This document shows positions 7,962-17,256 of a stretch of 64,000 nt of DNA, piece after piece. The position numbers and the translations under genes are program-made. The notes below the pieces were generated by a model, which made no database searches, had not been told where the DNA came from, and was given only the letters and a program-made list of their open reading frames with translations. Origin of the DNA: Gloeocapsa sp. PCC 7428 (GTDB taxonomy: Bacteria > Cyanobacteriota > Cyanobacteriia > Cyanobacteriales > Chroococcidiopsidaceae); assembly GCF_000317555.1 (NCBI RefSeq), contig NC_019745.1, positions 4,092,001-4,156,000 on the forward strand. The letters are read 5' to 3'. Every line of letters starts with the position of its first letter. Within the stretch, counting starts at the first letter, position 1.

Positions 7962-9377
7962 ATGAAAATATCAATAGAAGAAGCACTAGAAATAGTGGAA
8001 AAAGTAACTCACCAAGGTGGTTTAAGTAAAGTTCAAGAGATTGTATTTCGGCAATGTTGGGAAGGGAGTTCTTACCAAGAGATTGCGAGAAACTCTGGCT
8101 ATCAATTAGGTTATATTCGAGACGTTGGTCATAAGCTGTGGCAATCTCTTTCAAAAGCTTTCGGTCAAAGAATTACGAAAACGAACTTTCAGCGAATTAT
8201 TAATCAGTATCAATTAGCTGCATCATGTCCGACAGATAAATGCCAAGCGTCTCCTGCAAGTGCTTTTAGTTTACCGACGCTGCAACAAAGCACAGTAAAG
8301 TATAAGCAAGAGTGGAAAGAGATAATTGATGTTTCTAAGTTCTTTGGTCGTACAATTGAACTAGCTAATTTAGAAGAATGGATTGTCAGCGATCGCTGTC
8401 GCGTTGTATCGCTGAGTGGAATGCCAGGAATTGGCAAAACATCTTTAGCCGCAGTGTGTGCCGAAAAGATACAACATGAGTTTGAGTATCTCATTTGGCA
8501 TAATGTGCGTAATGCCCAGCCGATTAAAGAACTGTTAGCAGAGATCATTATATTCTTAGGGCAGCAGCCAGGAATAGAACTACCGCAAACAATTGATGGC
8601 TTACTCGCATGTTTGATGAAGTATTTAAGGCAGCATCGCTGTTTGTTAATTTTAGATAACTACGAGTCAGTTTTACAAAGTGGCGGAAAAGCTGGACGTT
8701 ACCGCGATAATTATGAAGGCTATGGGCAATTGTTGCGACAAGTTGCGGATGAACGACATCAAAGCTGCTTGTTACTAACGACAAGAGAGTTACCTATTAG
8801 TTTAAATGTCAAAGCTGGTGATAATTTACCTGTGCGATCGCTACAATTAAGTGGCTTATCACCAGAACCCGCCTGTGAGATTTTGGCGGCGAAAGGTTTA
8901 ATTTTTACTAACAAAGAAGCACGCGAGTTGGTTGAGCGTTATTCGGGTAATCCACTGGCTTTGAAGATTGCTGCTGCATCAATTCAATCTTTATACAAAA
9001 AAAATGTATCCAAGTTCTTATCGCAAGATCGAATTGTCTTTGGAGAAATTTGGGATCTGTTAGAACAACAATTCAATCGTTTATCGAATCGCGAGAAGCA
9101 AGTGATGCTGTGGTTAACAAATCAAGATCCACACTTGCTACACATCAATGAAAATGACTTACCTGGATTATCTATCAGAAACGTGTTAGAAGCTTTGCAA
9201 TCGTTACAACAGCGATCGCTCATCAAAAATGATTCGTTTTGCTTTACTCAGCCTAACATGATCTTAGAGTACATCAAAGAAGTAACGCACTACAAAAGTG
9301 AATCCAGTATTCTTAAATTTACAAGTGTACCATCAGAATTAAGTCAGGTGCCCACACTTAGTAAAAAGCAAGGGTAG
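7962..9377 (+). CDS. NB-ARC STAND ATPase with N-terminal HTH-like domain
   Basis: A 471-residue protein. Residues 1-85 resemble the helix-turn-helix amino domain of cyanobacterial vWA-MoxR-associated STAND proteins (SYQEIARNSGYQLGYIRDVGHKLW). An NB-ARC ATPase follows: P-loop GMPGIGKTSL near 153-162, Walker B CLLILDNYES at about 227-236, and the TTRELP sensor. A winged-helix region follows, ending in LQQRSLIKND. The long WD40 or TPR sensor that most such proteins carry is absent, and the protein stops about 40 residues after the winged helix. It could be a naturally short switch or a truncated one. Relatives act in signalling or abortive defence; no partner gene is adjacent. Confidence 0.85.
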   Translation: MKISIEEALEIVEKVTHQGGLSKVQEIVFRQCWEGSSYQEIARNSGYQLGYIRDVGHKLWQSLSKAFGQRITKTNFQRIINQYQLAASCPTDKCQASPASAFSLPTLQQSTVKYKQEWKEIIDVSKFFGRTIELANLEEWIVSDRCRVVSLSGMPGIGKTSLAAVCAEKIQHEFEYLIWHNVRNAQPIKELLAEIIIFLGQQPGIELPQTIDGLLACLMKYLRQHRCLLILDNYESVLQSGGKAGRYRDNYEGYGQLLRQVADERHQSCLLLTTRELPISLNVKAGDNLPVRSLQLSGLSPEPACEILAAKGLIFTNKEARELVERYSGNPLALKIAAASIQSLYKKNVSKFLSQDRIVFGEIWDLLEQQFNRLSNREKQVMLWLTNQDPHLLHINENDLPGLSIRNVLEALQSLQQRSLIKNDSFCFTQPNMILEYIKEVTHYKSESSILKFTSVPSELSQVPTLSKKQG

Positions 9378-9427
9378 ATAGATAGCTGTAAAGCTGTCTT
9401 TTGTTTCAACTGCATGAGGTAGAAAAG

Positions 9428-9458
9428 TAGGTTGGGAAACTTTCCAGCCTATCTTTTA
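9428..9458 (+). terminator. Hairpin terminator after the NB-ARC gene
   Basis: TAGGTTGG and CCAGCCTA pair (one G-T wobble) around GAAACTTT. TCTTTTATT follows, about 50 bases after the stop codon. Confidence 0.55.
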
Positions 9459-9719
9459 TTATATTAAAATCGTCTTCGGTTAGATAACCAGATCAGGTTT
9501 CTTGTTAGTTCACCTTTACCTTTGCTTATCACTTTAATCCTCAGTAATTAACCTGCTTTCATCCGACTTGCCAACAAATCATTTTCTTTATTGTGTATTG
9601 ATTATTCTGGTAATTATCAGTAATTACCGTATAGGTATTTCTTGATATTAGATCTAGTATTTATAAAAATTATTTAGTTTTATAGCTTTATTGACTATTC
9701 CATAGAACTTTCAGCAAGT
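9459..9719. other. AT-rich leader upstream of the PhyH-like gene
   Basis: A short AT-rich intergenic stretch that presumably contains the promoter of the next gene. No clear -35/-10 pair or repeat was identified. Confidence 0.35.
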
Positions 9720-10676
9720 ATGTATACGAAAAAATTTTTAGCCGTTGAGAATGAAAAGATTATAAAAGCAATTAGAGAGAATGGTTACTTCGTATTTGAG
9801 GAAGCTCTTACCAAAGAATATGTAGAATCTATTCTACAAGAAGTAGATTTTGAAAAAGTTTTAGTTAATACAAATGATGTAGGAGTCGTTTTCAGCGGTT
9901 CGCAAAAATTCTTGACGCATTGCCTGGCTAAATCTAAGAAAGCATATGATGTCATTACATCCAGTAAAGTTTTAGATATCTGCAACAAATACTTCTCGCA
10001 TAAATTCTTATTAGTAAATCATCGTATTTATCAAACTCAAGCCTCGCATTATATGCCATGGCACACTGATAATAATCGGCAAGTTGGTTATCAACTTTCT
10101 GAAAAACACAATATGTCAGGATTGCTTTTTCTTTTTTATCTTTCAGATGTCACAAAAAATGCTTTTCAGATCGTTAGAAACTCACATCATTGGGCAGACA
10201 ACTATAACCATGAGATTTATTTGAGTGAGAGTTTTATCAAGAAATTTGAGAAAGATATTGTTACTTTACAAATGCCGCAAGGAAGTTTAATTATTTGTAA
10301 TACCCATGTTATTCATCGAGCAGAACCTCTTGACAACAAGAATTATGTGAGAAAGACATTGCTATTTCAAGTTGATGAAGTTGGTGATGATTTGGAGAAT
10401 GTAGGACATGGGGAACCAAATTTGATTAATACAGAATATTTAGATAATCTTAGCCCCGCAGTCGTAGAGTATTTAGGATTTGGTCGCCCGCGAAATTATC
10501 CAACTTATCCTTATAGTTCGGTATCTACAATATCAAATAGGGAGCTTGTGGCGTTGCAAAAGCAGTTGTTACTCACTTTATTTAAAGCAATTCCCAAAAA
10601 AATGGTTGTTGCGCTTGTATCTTATAGAGTGATTATTGCTGCTAAAAGAATGATGTGGAAAATCAAACACAACTAA
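9720..10676 (+). CDS. Phytanoyl-CoA dioxygenase (PhyH)-like Fe(II)/2-oxoglutarate oxygenase
   Basis: A 318-residue member of the PhyH-like fold. The iron-binding triad is H115-x-D117 (MPWHTDNN) and H199 (NTHVIHRAEP). R211 (NYVRKTLLF) is placed to bind 2-oxoglutarate. The substrate is not evident; similar genes occur near polysaccharide or secondary-metabolite loci. It faces the end of the long minus-strand polysaccharide operon, and the two stop codons are only two bases apart. Its composition is more AT-rich than the genes on its right. Confidence 0.82.
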   Translation: MYTKKFLAVENEKIIKAIRENGYFVFEEALTKEYVESILQEVDFEKVLVNTNDVGVVFSGSQKFLTHCLAKSKKAYDVITSSKVLDICNKYFSHKFLLVNHRIYQTQASHYMPWHTDNNRQVGYQLSEKHNMSGLLFLFYLSDVTKNAFQIVRNSHHWADNYNHEIYLSESFIKKFEKDIVTLQMPQGSLIICNTHVIHRAEPLDNKNYVRKTLLFQVDEVGDDLENVGHGEPNLINTEYLDNLSPAVVEYLGFGRPRNYPTYPYSSVSTISNRELVALQKQLLLTLFKAIPKKMVVALVSYRVIIAAKRMMWKIKHN

Positions 10677-10678
10677 AA

Positions 10679-11971
10679 TTATGAATCTGATTCTAAGGGC
10701 TGCTCTAGTGCAGCATCTATCCGCTTATTTGATACATTTGGTGTAAAGCATAGCTGATAAAATTTTTGTTCGAGTTGCTGTAAAACTTTCTCTTGTTGCC
10801 AGTTATTGAGCGTAAACTGACGTGCAGCTTTACCTAATTCAGTGCATTGCTCTGGATGATTTGCTAAAATCACGAGTGCTTCGGTTAAAGCTGTAATATC
10901 TCCTGGAATAACGGTCATTCCACAACTTTGTAGAACTTGCGCAATTTGAGTACCTGGGTGTACAGTGGCGATCGCGGGTCTTCCTGAAGCACACATACCT
11001 TGCAGTTTAGAAGGCATAACTAAATCGGCTGCGGTGGGTAACTGCGGAAGTAAGTGAACATTTGCAAGATTTAATAAATCATTCAATCGGTGTACGGGTT
11101 GCAAATTGAGAAAGCGCACATTCGGCATTTTTTTTGCCAACTTTTGCAGGTGCTTTCTCGCAGAGCCTTCGCCGCAAAGAACAAAGAGTATATTGGGATA
11201 ATCAGTGGCGAGCATTTGTGCAGTAGCAAGTATTACCTCAAGTCCTTGCTTTTCTCCCATACTACCGGAATATAAAGCAACAAAAGTATCTGATGCGATC
11301 CCCAGTTCCGCACGCAAGGCGCTCGTATGTTGCAATGGATAAATTGTTTTTGTATCTACCCAGTTAGGAAAATAGACACATTTATATATCAGTACTCCTT
11401 TGAGCTTGAGTCGTTCTAACATTTTTTCTGAAATTGTTGAGACACGATCAAAGCGATTTGTCAGCCAACGTTCGATTGTCGATATTAAAGAACGAACAAT
11501 TCCTGAAGACGGCAAAAGTCCTAAATCAAATCCTGCATCAATTTCAAAATCTTGAATATGTAGCCACGCTTTAGCACCACTTACGCGACTTGTTACCAAA
11601 GCCCCTACAACACAGAAAAACGCTGGTTCGACGACAAACACAACATCCGGTTGCCAGTTTAACCCTTGCCATAACACGACAGGAAAGCTGGCGATCGCAA
11701 ATGAAGCTAGATGTAAAATGCGTTTCAATCCGCTTGGTTTGTGTGGAACCCATAACGGACAGCGCCAGACTTTAACACCTTTTAAAAATTCAGTACAGTA
11801 ACGCCAAGGGGAGAAACCCGCGTCTACTCGCCACGCTGGGTAATAGGGTAAGGCTGTGACGACTCGCACTTCGTGTCCTTGCGCCGCTAGCCACTCGGTC
11901 ATCTCTCCTGTATATTTACCAATGCCAGTTAGTTCAGGAGTATAGTTAAGTCCATATACAAGTATGCGCAT
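10679..11971 (-). CDS. WcaI-like GT4 glycosyltransferase
   Basis: A family-4 GT-B glycosyltransferase strongly resembling WcaI of colanic acid synthesis. It opens with MRILVYGLNYTPELTGIGKY and continues with VTALPYYPAW. Instead of the usual EX7E motif it has the WcaI-type MPSKLQGMCASGRPAIA. The ATG at 11971 is preferred over one eleven codons upstream because homology starts there. It would add a sugar to the lipid-linked repeat unit at the cytoplasmic membrane. It is the last gene of the minus-strand operon, with the stop abutting the PhyH-like gene. The sugar specificity is unknown. Confidence 0.87.
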   Translation of the reverse strand: MRILVYGLNYTPELTGIGKYTGEMTEWLAAQGHEVRVVTALPYYPAWRVDAGFSPWRYCTEFLKGVKVWRCPLWVPHKPSGLKRILHLASFAIASFPVVLWQGLNWQPDVVFVVEPAFFCVVGALVTSRVSGAKAWLHIQDFEIDAGFDLGLLPSSGIVRSLISTIERWLTNRFDRVSTISEKMLERLKLKGVLIYKCVYFPNWVDTKTIYPLQHTSALRAELGIASDTFVALYSGSMGEKQGLEVILATAQMLATDYPNILFVLCGEGSARKHLQKLAKKMPNVRFLNLQPVHRLNDLLNLANVHLLPQLPTAADLVMPSKLQGMCASGRPAIATVHPGTQIAQVLQSCGMTVIPGDITALTEALVILANHPEQCTELGKAARQFTLNNWQQEKVLQQLEQKFYQLCFTPNVSNKRIDAALEQPLESDS

Positions 11972-12309
11972 ATTGCGTTTAGCTCGATTTGTGAAAATTT
12001 GCATAAATCATCTTTGAGCAGCGACATCTGCTTAACTGCTGGCTCTGTTAATGAAGAAGTAAAAGCTTTGTTTTGCGGAGTATTCGATGACCCTGCGGGG
12101 TTTCGTATTAAATTTTGCTCAAAACGCAAGCCAGATTGAGGTAACAGCGATCGCTAAGCAATTAGACAAAAGAACCATTTTGAGGATTCTAAAAAAGCTT
12201 ATTTCGCTTTAGCTATTTCTACAAGTAGGTAATCTCATTATTAAATCATAGGAAAATCAGATGTAAATCATCCGCGTACCCTATGTCTATTGCAATGCTT
12301 ACTTAAGTT
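11972..12309. other. Intergenic stretch inside the minus-strand polysaccharide cluster
   Basis: I see no gene and no repeat. The gap is longer than others in the operon, so an internal promoter for the WcaI-like gene is possible. Confidence 0.35.
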
Positions 12310-12888
12310 TTAGTGACTTGTCAAAACCACAGTTTGCTTTTCCCTTCTACGTAAAGGCTGGGCAGGACATCCTGTACAAATCATCATTGAAGGAAGCGAG
12401 CGAAAAACGCTACTACACGCGCCTACTACTGCACCTTTCCCGATGGTAACTCCAGGTGCAACAAACACATTTGTCGCTAGCCAAACTTCATCCTCAATGC
12501 GTACTGGCTTAGCAAAGATATCAAAAGATGGAGAATTGTAATCATGACTGGCAGCACAAAGATACGAACGTTGAGAAATGACAACATTGTTGCCAATCGC
12601 TATGTCGCCCAAACTATACAAAACCACATCGTCACCAATCCAACTGTAATCACCAATCTGAACTTTCCAAGGATAAGTGATTCTTGCGGTAGGTCGAATT
12701 AACACTTTTTGCCCAACAGTTGCACCAAAAGTTTTGAGTAGCCATCGTCTCCAAGCATACATAAACTGTGGCGATAAACCAAATAAAGTAGACTGGACTA
12801 ACCACCAAAGTTGTACATACCATCCTGGTTTGCCGCGAAAATTTTGTGGTAATCTAAATTCTTTGAGATTTTGTATTTGATAATCCAT
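12310..12888 (-). CDS. WcaF-like hexapeptide acetyltransferase
   Basis: A 192-residue left-handed beta-helix acyltransferase of the WcaF/maltose-acetyltransferase type. The amino region (PWYVQLWW-like segment, LKTFGATVGQKVLIRP) is followed by hexapeptide turns (IGDYSWIGDDVVL, IAIGNNVVISQRSYLC). The catalytic histidine is in ASHDYNSP, and the coil ends with VAPGVTIGKGAVVGACS. It probably O-acetylates a sugar of the exopolysaccharide repeat using acetyl-CoA. A second WcaF-like gene is at 62691, similar in layout but clearly diverged. Confidence 0.87.
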   Translation of the reverse strand: MDYQIQNLKEFRLPQNFRGKPGWYVQLWWLVQSTLFGLSPQFMYAWRRWLLKTFGATVGQKVLIRPTARITYPWKVQIGDYSWIGDDVVLYSLGDIAIGNNVVISQRSYLCAASHDYNSPSFDIFAKPVRIEDEVWLATNVFVAPGVTIGKGAVVGACSSVFRSLPSMMICTGCPAQPLRRREKQTVVLTSH

Positions 12889-12965
12889 AAACTTAAAGTT
12901 CGATAAAGCTTCATTAACTTATTCAGTTTTTCGTTGAATTAGCACGTTTAATTTAAAAGATTAAT

Positions 12966-14123
12966 CTACCTCATGCTGTTTGTATTAATGGCATTTAATA
13001 AACTTTCTGCTGCTTGGTGAATCTCAAACGTTCGCGTGAAACAATCTTTAGCCTTTTGTCGCATACATTGTTGTTCTTGAGGCGACATCGCTAACCACCT
13101 GTGTAATATTTGTGTAGTGCCATTGAGATCGTCATTAGCAACTAACCCTGCTTCACCTGCTAAAATTTCCCGCCAAATATTCACTTTATTAGAAATCAGA
13201 ACTGGGGTTCCACACGCCATAGCTTCGGCTACAACAATACCAAAATTTTCTTGATGCGAAGGAAGGATAAAAATCTCCGCCGCATAAAATGCACCCCACT
13301 TTAAATCACCTGACAGCATTCCTGTCCAAGTAATCTTTTGACTTATACCTAACTTTTCTGCTTGCTGTTGTAGTTCAGCTTGCCAACCAGTTTGATCGGG
13401 ACCTGCTATGACAAGATGTAGCGAATCATCAAGGTTTGCAACTTTGGCAAACGCTTGAATGAGAAGATCGCAACCTTTTTTAATATGAATTCTACTGAGA
13501 AATAATAATAAGCGTTTATGCGATAGTTGAGGAAACTGATGGAGGAATTGTTGCCGTTGTAACGTTGGGTTCTCTGAAGGTGCTGCTGTACCAAAGTTGA
13601 CAACAACTTCATGACATTTGTACAACCAAAACGATTGACGGGCTAACAAGCGTTCTTCTTCGCAAGTAAAAAAAACGGCGCGTGCGTCGCGCAATACTTG
13701 ATAGTCTGCCCAGGGCCAATAAAGCCATTTTTTTAAATGTTTGAGGGGATAAGTGCGTTTGAACCAAGGATCGAGCATTCCGTGGGTAAAGACAAAATAA
13801 GGCGTGCTGGTATTGCGTAAAGCCAACCACGTTCCAAAGCTAGAATATTGCCAAATTCCGTTAGCGATCGCACAGTCATAATTACGCGCATTGTGTTTTA
13901 GCCACGGTACAAAATTCGCTGAGTACCCATAACCTGTGATTCCAGGTCCTAATGCATGAACTTTCAACGGAAATGTTTTTAACCACGGTGCATCTGGCGA
14001 ATCGAGACAGGCGACTTCACTTATGCAGCCTCGGCTGTTTAGTGATTCACTAATTTGCTTTACTGCTTCAATTGGTCCGCCACTAGCAGGATTAACCGAT
14101 GCGATCGTCCAAAGAATTCGCAT
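12966..14123 (-). CDS. GT4 family glycosyltransferase
   Basis: A 385-residue GT-B enzyme. The amino domain begins MRILWTIASVNPASGGP, with a glycine-rich acceptor loop. The carboxy domain contains SRIHIKKGCDLLIQAF and the nucleotide-sugar motif ENFGIVVAE (EX7E). It probably transfers a sugar from a nucleotide donor to the lipid-linked oligosaccharide. It lies 16 bases downstream of the acyltransferase gene in the same operon. The general fold resembles the GT4 gene at 58421 in the other cluster. Donor and linkage cannot be predicted. Confidence 0.88.
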   Translation of the reverse strand: MRILWTIASVNPASGGPIEAVKQISESLNSRGCISEVACLDSPDAPWLKTFPLKVHALGPGITGYGYSANFVPWLKHNARNYDCAIANGIWQYSSFGTWLALRNTSTPYFVFTHGMLDPWFKRTYPLKHLKKWLYWPWADYQVLRDARAVFFTCEEERLLARQSFWLYKCHEVVVNFGTAAPSENPTLQRQQFLHQFPQLSHKRLLLFLSRIHIKKGCDLLIQAFAKVANLDDSLHLVIAGPDQTGWQAELQQQAEKLGISQKITWTGMLSGDLKWGAFYAAEIFILPSHQENFGIVVAEAMACGTPVLISNKVNIWREILAGEAGLVANDDLNGTTQILHRWLAMSPQEQQCMRQKAKDCFTRTFEIHQAAESLLNAINTNSMR

Positions 14124-14139
14124 ATTCTAGTTCTTAGTA

Positions 14140-14805
14140 CTAATTAACAAAACCAACTGGACGAGAAAAATATAATAGTTGCTTGGATAAATGCTTAATA
14201 GGTCTTGCTGGCACTCCAGCGTATAAGTAGTAAGAATCTGTGTATTTTTTGTTGAGTAAAGATTTTGCTCCAAGCACGGAATAGTCAGGTAACGAACTAT
14301 TTCCTAATAGTACGCAGTTTGTGCCAATAAAGCAATAATTACCAATACTAATAGGCGCAGACGATTGTCGGCATGATTCAAGGTCAATACTATGAGATAA
14401 AATCTGTGATTGAAACCCAGCAAAAGTTGAAAAATTGCCAATAATAACTGAATTTGTACAATCGATTAAATGGCGATTAGTAATTGCGGAATGTTCGCCT
14501 AAAACAAGTTGCGGCTTGCGGTCTATTTCATGTGTAAAATGAATTGTAGAATTTAGCGGAAAACCTGTAATCCAATTACCTCTACCTATGGCAGCAGATT
14601 GCTTGAGATGCACAAAATCTAAACTTTTGCACACAGTAAAGTGCCCAATACTTGAATGAGCTTCCATAATTAAGTATTGAGGAAACACCCAAGCGAAGCC
14701 AATTCTACTAGTTGGATGAATTTGATAGCCGAAAACTATTTCTAATAGCCAACGACGAATCAACCACGGTAGAAATAAGCTCAACAACATGAAAAGCTGT
14801 TTCAT
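14140..14805 (-). CDS. Left-handed beta-helix acyltransferase
   Basis: A 221-residue protein with a hydrophobic amino end (LFMLLSLFLPWLI) and a hexapeptide-repeat coil (SRIGFAWVFP, AIGRGNWITGF, VIIGNFSTFAG, ISIGNYCFIGTNCVLLG). A histidine in ILSHSIDLES may be catalytic. It ends with the trimer-stabilising type sequence YAGVPARPIKHL. Likely an O-acyltransferase acting on the exopolysaccharide repeat. Its start overlaps the stop of the upstream glycosyltransferase by four bases (ATGA), so translation is probably coupled. Confidence 0.82.
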   Translation of the reverse strand: MKQLFMLLSLFLPWLIRRWLLEIVFGYQIHPTSRIGFAWVFPQYLIMEAHSSIGHFTVCKSLDFVHLKQSAAIGRGNWITGFPLNSTIHFTHEIDRKPQLVLGEHSAITNRHLIDCTNSVIIGNFSTFAGFQSQILSHSIDLESCRQSSAPISIGNYCFIGTNCVLLGNSSLPDYSVLGAKSLLNKKYTDSYYLYAGVPARPIKHLSKQLLYFSRPVGFVN

Positions 14806-15929
14806 TTGTGTTTAACTAACTCAATGTAAAGTTGGTTATATTGCTTAATCATTTCATCTAAAGTAAAGCGTTTGACATTATTCAAACCTTTCTGAATCCA
14901 AAGATGACGTTCTACGGGGTCTGATAAACGAAAAATATCGGCTGCAAATCCAGATTCATCTTCTACAGATCTCATTAACGCTGAGTCCCCCACAACTTCG
15001 GGAAGAGAAGTGCGATCGCTACAAATCACAGGACAACCACAAGCCTGCGCCTCAATCACAGGCCAACCAAATCCTTCGCATTTTGATGGAAATAGAAATA
15101 CAAACGCCCGATTATAAAGTGCCTCTAGTAAATTATTGTCAGGTTTAATAATTTGGATAATTCGCTCTTTAATATTGAGTTGCTCGGCAAGTTGAACTTG
15201 CTCCGTCGTCAAAGCTTCACCAGCAAAAACTAATTGTCCATCCCACTGTTCCTTAATTTTAGAAAAAATTCTCATAATTCCATCGCGATTTTTCCGCTTA
15301 AGGCTTGAACCGACATTAAGAATAAAAGGCTTGGATAAATCTAATTCAACTACATTTGCTAGTCTAGAATCAACTTCATCTCGATAAAGTTGCTTGTAAC
15401 TGTAATTTAGTCCGTTTAATACTAAACGAGTTTTTTTAGTAAACATAGGATTCTCAATCAGCTTTTCAAGGTCGTGTTTTGTCGATGAAGAAACACAAAC
15501 AACCATTTGGCTTTTTTGCAAACTTTTAAGAATCCAATTTTGTAAAATTTTTCCTGTCATTGATGCTGGACAATCGGTATCGTCACCTAATGCGCCGCGT
15601 ACTGCGAGTAAATCATGACACGTTACCAGATGCGGTATGTTTTCCAAATATTTGGTGTACATAGCATTAGAGTGATCGCAGATATGGACAACATCCGCCC
15701 ACGCGATCGCTTGACGCAGGTGTTGAGGAAATAGTAAAAATTTATCTATATAGCCAAGCCATTTTCCTAAGCCGGAACTTGATAGTTTTAACTTGCCAAA
15801 AATAGGTTGTGGTTGAACTAAACGCACTTCATGACCTCGCTGAGTCAAACCCATTTGCAGCATCTGCGCAAATCGCAGCATACTTTCTTGTCGATCTGGT
15901 AAATAATTGCCAAGTAGTAAAATCTTCAT
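14802..15929 (-). CDS. GT4 family glycosyltransferase
   Basis: A 375-residue GT-B enzyme. The amino end is MKILLLGNYLPDRQESM, followed by VVHICDHSNAMY and HLVTCHDLLA. The donor-binding motif is EGFGWPVIE (EX7E), followed by ACGCPVICSDRTSLPEVVGD. It should act on the growing lipid-linked repeat unit. Both ends overlap neighbours by four bases (ATGA): the Wzy-like gene upstream and the acyltransferase downstream. This shows tight operon organisation. Confidence 0.9.
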   Translation of the reverse strand: MKILLLGNYLPDRQESMLRFAQMLQMGLTQRGHEVRLVQPQPIFGKLKLSSSGLGKWLGYIDKFLLFPQHLRQAIAWADVVHICDHSNAMYTKYLENIPHLVTCHDLLAVRGALGDDTDCPASMTGKILQNWILKSLQKSQMVVCVSSSTKHDLEKLIENPMFTKKTRLVLNGLNYSYKQLYRDEVDSRLANVVELDLSKPFILNVGSSLKRKNRDGIMRIFSKIKEQWDGQLVFAGEALTTEQVQLAEQLNIKERIIQIIKPDNNLLEALYNRAFVFLFPSKCEGFGWPVIEAQACGCPVICSDRTSLPEVVGDSALMRSVEDESGFAADIFRLSDPVERHLWIQKGLNNVKRFTLDEMIKQYNQLYIELVKHK

Positions 15930-17242
15930 TTCGTATATTTTGGTACATTAGCACGGCAAGCTGCCAAACAAATACCACTGCCAAAAACGGTAAATCCTAA
16001 CGTTGTAGGCTGACCAAATTGCCCGTTTAGTACCAATAAGGCAGAAGAACCAAATAGTAGTAAAGGTAAAATATTTCCCTTAGTGGCGCATTCTACGCAA
16101 ACCTTACCCATCCAAAACATCAAGGCAATTCTCAATACAATAAACAGGAAACCTAACAAGAAACCACTTTCAAGCACGATTCTGGTCCATTCTCCTTCAG
16201 CAAGCAAAAATTCAGCTTTTCCTGTTATTAAAGCTGATCCTGCATTTGTCCCCATACCGAGTCCATGACCCAAAAAAGGAATCGCGTCTAAGTTCTGAAA
16301 AGGTTCTGAAAAGCTTGCTAAAAACCTTCCTAAAGGACCTCCACTGCTTGCTTCAGCCGTATTAGCACTCTCAATTCTCGTATCAAGAATCTCAACTGCT
16401 TCATTAAAAGAAGGAATAAACCTTAAACCGATGCTGACAATGATGATAACAATAAGCAATCGATAAGATTTGCGCGCTAATTTTGGTCTACTCAACATGG
16501 CAACGAATAGCGTTACAATTACTGTTGCGATCGAAGCGATCGCGCTACGACTTCCTGAACTTGCAACAGCAACAACGACACTTAATCCTGTAGCAGTTAA
16601 TAGCCAGGTAGGATATGTTTTACTCTGGATAAGTCCATACAAAAGAAAGGAAGTCACTAATGCGAAATACTGAACAGCACCGGTGATAAAAGAAAATGTC
16701 CCAGGTGGGCGAATCTTGCCAAGCGCAGAATCGATTTGTTTACCCTCTCCGCCTGCAACGGTGTTAATAAAAGCATCCGATGGAGAATTGAACTGTATAA
16801 CCATCAACACAGCCATAGGAATAGCCAAAACAAGAAGCCACCAACCTACCTTTTTGACGTCTTCAATATTAAAGATTTTGGGAATCAGGAATATTAACGG
16901 TAAGTGTAAAAAGTTAGTACGTAGTCCAAAAAAAGTTACTGCTAAACTACTATTAGCAGTAATTACAGTAAACAAACCTCCTAAACAAGAAAAAAAACCT
17001 AATAAAATAATTGAACGAGTGAATATATCTTTAGGCAACAAGTTATTTCTATAAGCTAAAAAATAAATGCCAATAACAATAGGGTCTCTAATAACTAATA
17101 AAGGTGCAGATAGTTGTGGCACTATCCATTTTCTTAAAGCACCTTCAAATATTAATAATACTAAATATAGCCAGATGAAATATTTAATATATTTTGTATT
17201 AGTAGTCGCTGTAGAAGCTAAAGTAGGAGAACTATAAAGCAT
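15926..17242 (-). CDS. Wzy-like O-antigen/exopolysaccharide polymerase
   Basis: A 438-residue integral membrane protein with about ten to twelve hydrophobic segments. A large loop sits near residues 290-350, including GPLGRFLASF and FLGHGLGMGTNAGS, typical of O-antigen ligase/polymerase proteins. Weak sequence conservation is normal for this family. In a Wzx/Wzy system it would join repeat units at the periplasmic face of the membrane. It overlaps the next gene by four bases. A ligase role cannot be excluded, but its place among GTs, a flippase and a Wzc-like kinase favours polymerase. Confidence 0.8.
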   Translation of the reverse strand: MLYSSPTLASTATTNTKYIKYFIWLYLVLLIFEGALRKWIVPQLSAPLLVIRDPIVIGIYFLAYRNNLLPKDIFTRSIILLGFFSCLGGLFTVITANSSLAVTFFGLRTNFLHLPLIFLIPKIFNIEDVKKVGWWLLVLAIPMAVLMVIQFNSPSDAFINTVAGGEGKQIDSALGKIRPPGTFSFITGAVQYFALVTSFLLYGLIQSKTYPTWLLTATGLSVVVAVASSGSRSAIASIATVIVTLFVAMLSRPKLARKSYRLLIVIIIVSIGLRFIPSFNEAVEILDTRIESANTAEASSGGPLGRFLASFSEPFQNLDAIPFLGHGLGMGTNAGSALITGKAEFLLAEGEWTRIVLESGFLLGFLFIVLRIALMFWMGKVCVECATKGNILPLLLFGSSALLVLNGQFGQPTTLGFTVFGSGICLAACRANVPKYTK

Positions 17243-17256
17243 AGCGTGTTGATAGC

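Noticed and set aside
7804-8154. 116-codon minus-strand frame overlapping the start of the NB-ARC gene
   Set aside because: It is antisense to a well-supported NB-ARC protein and has no motif.
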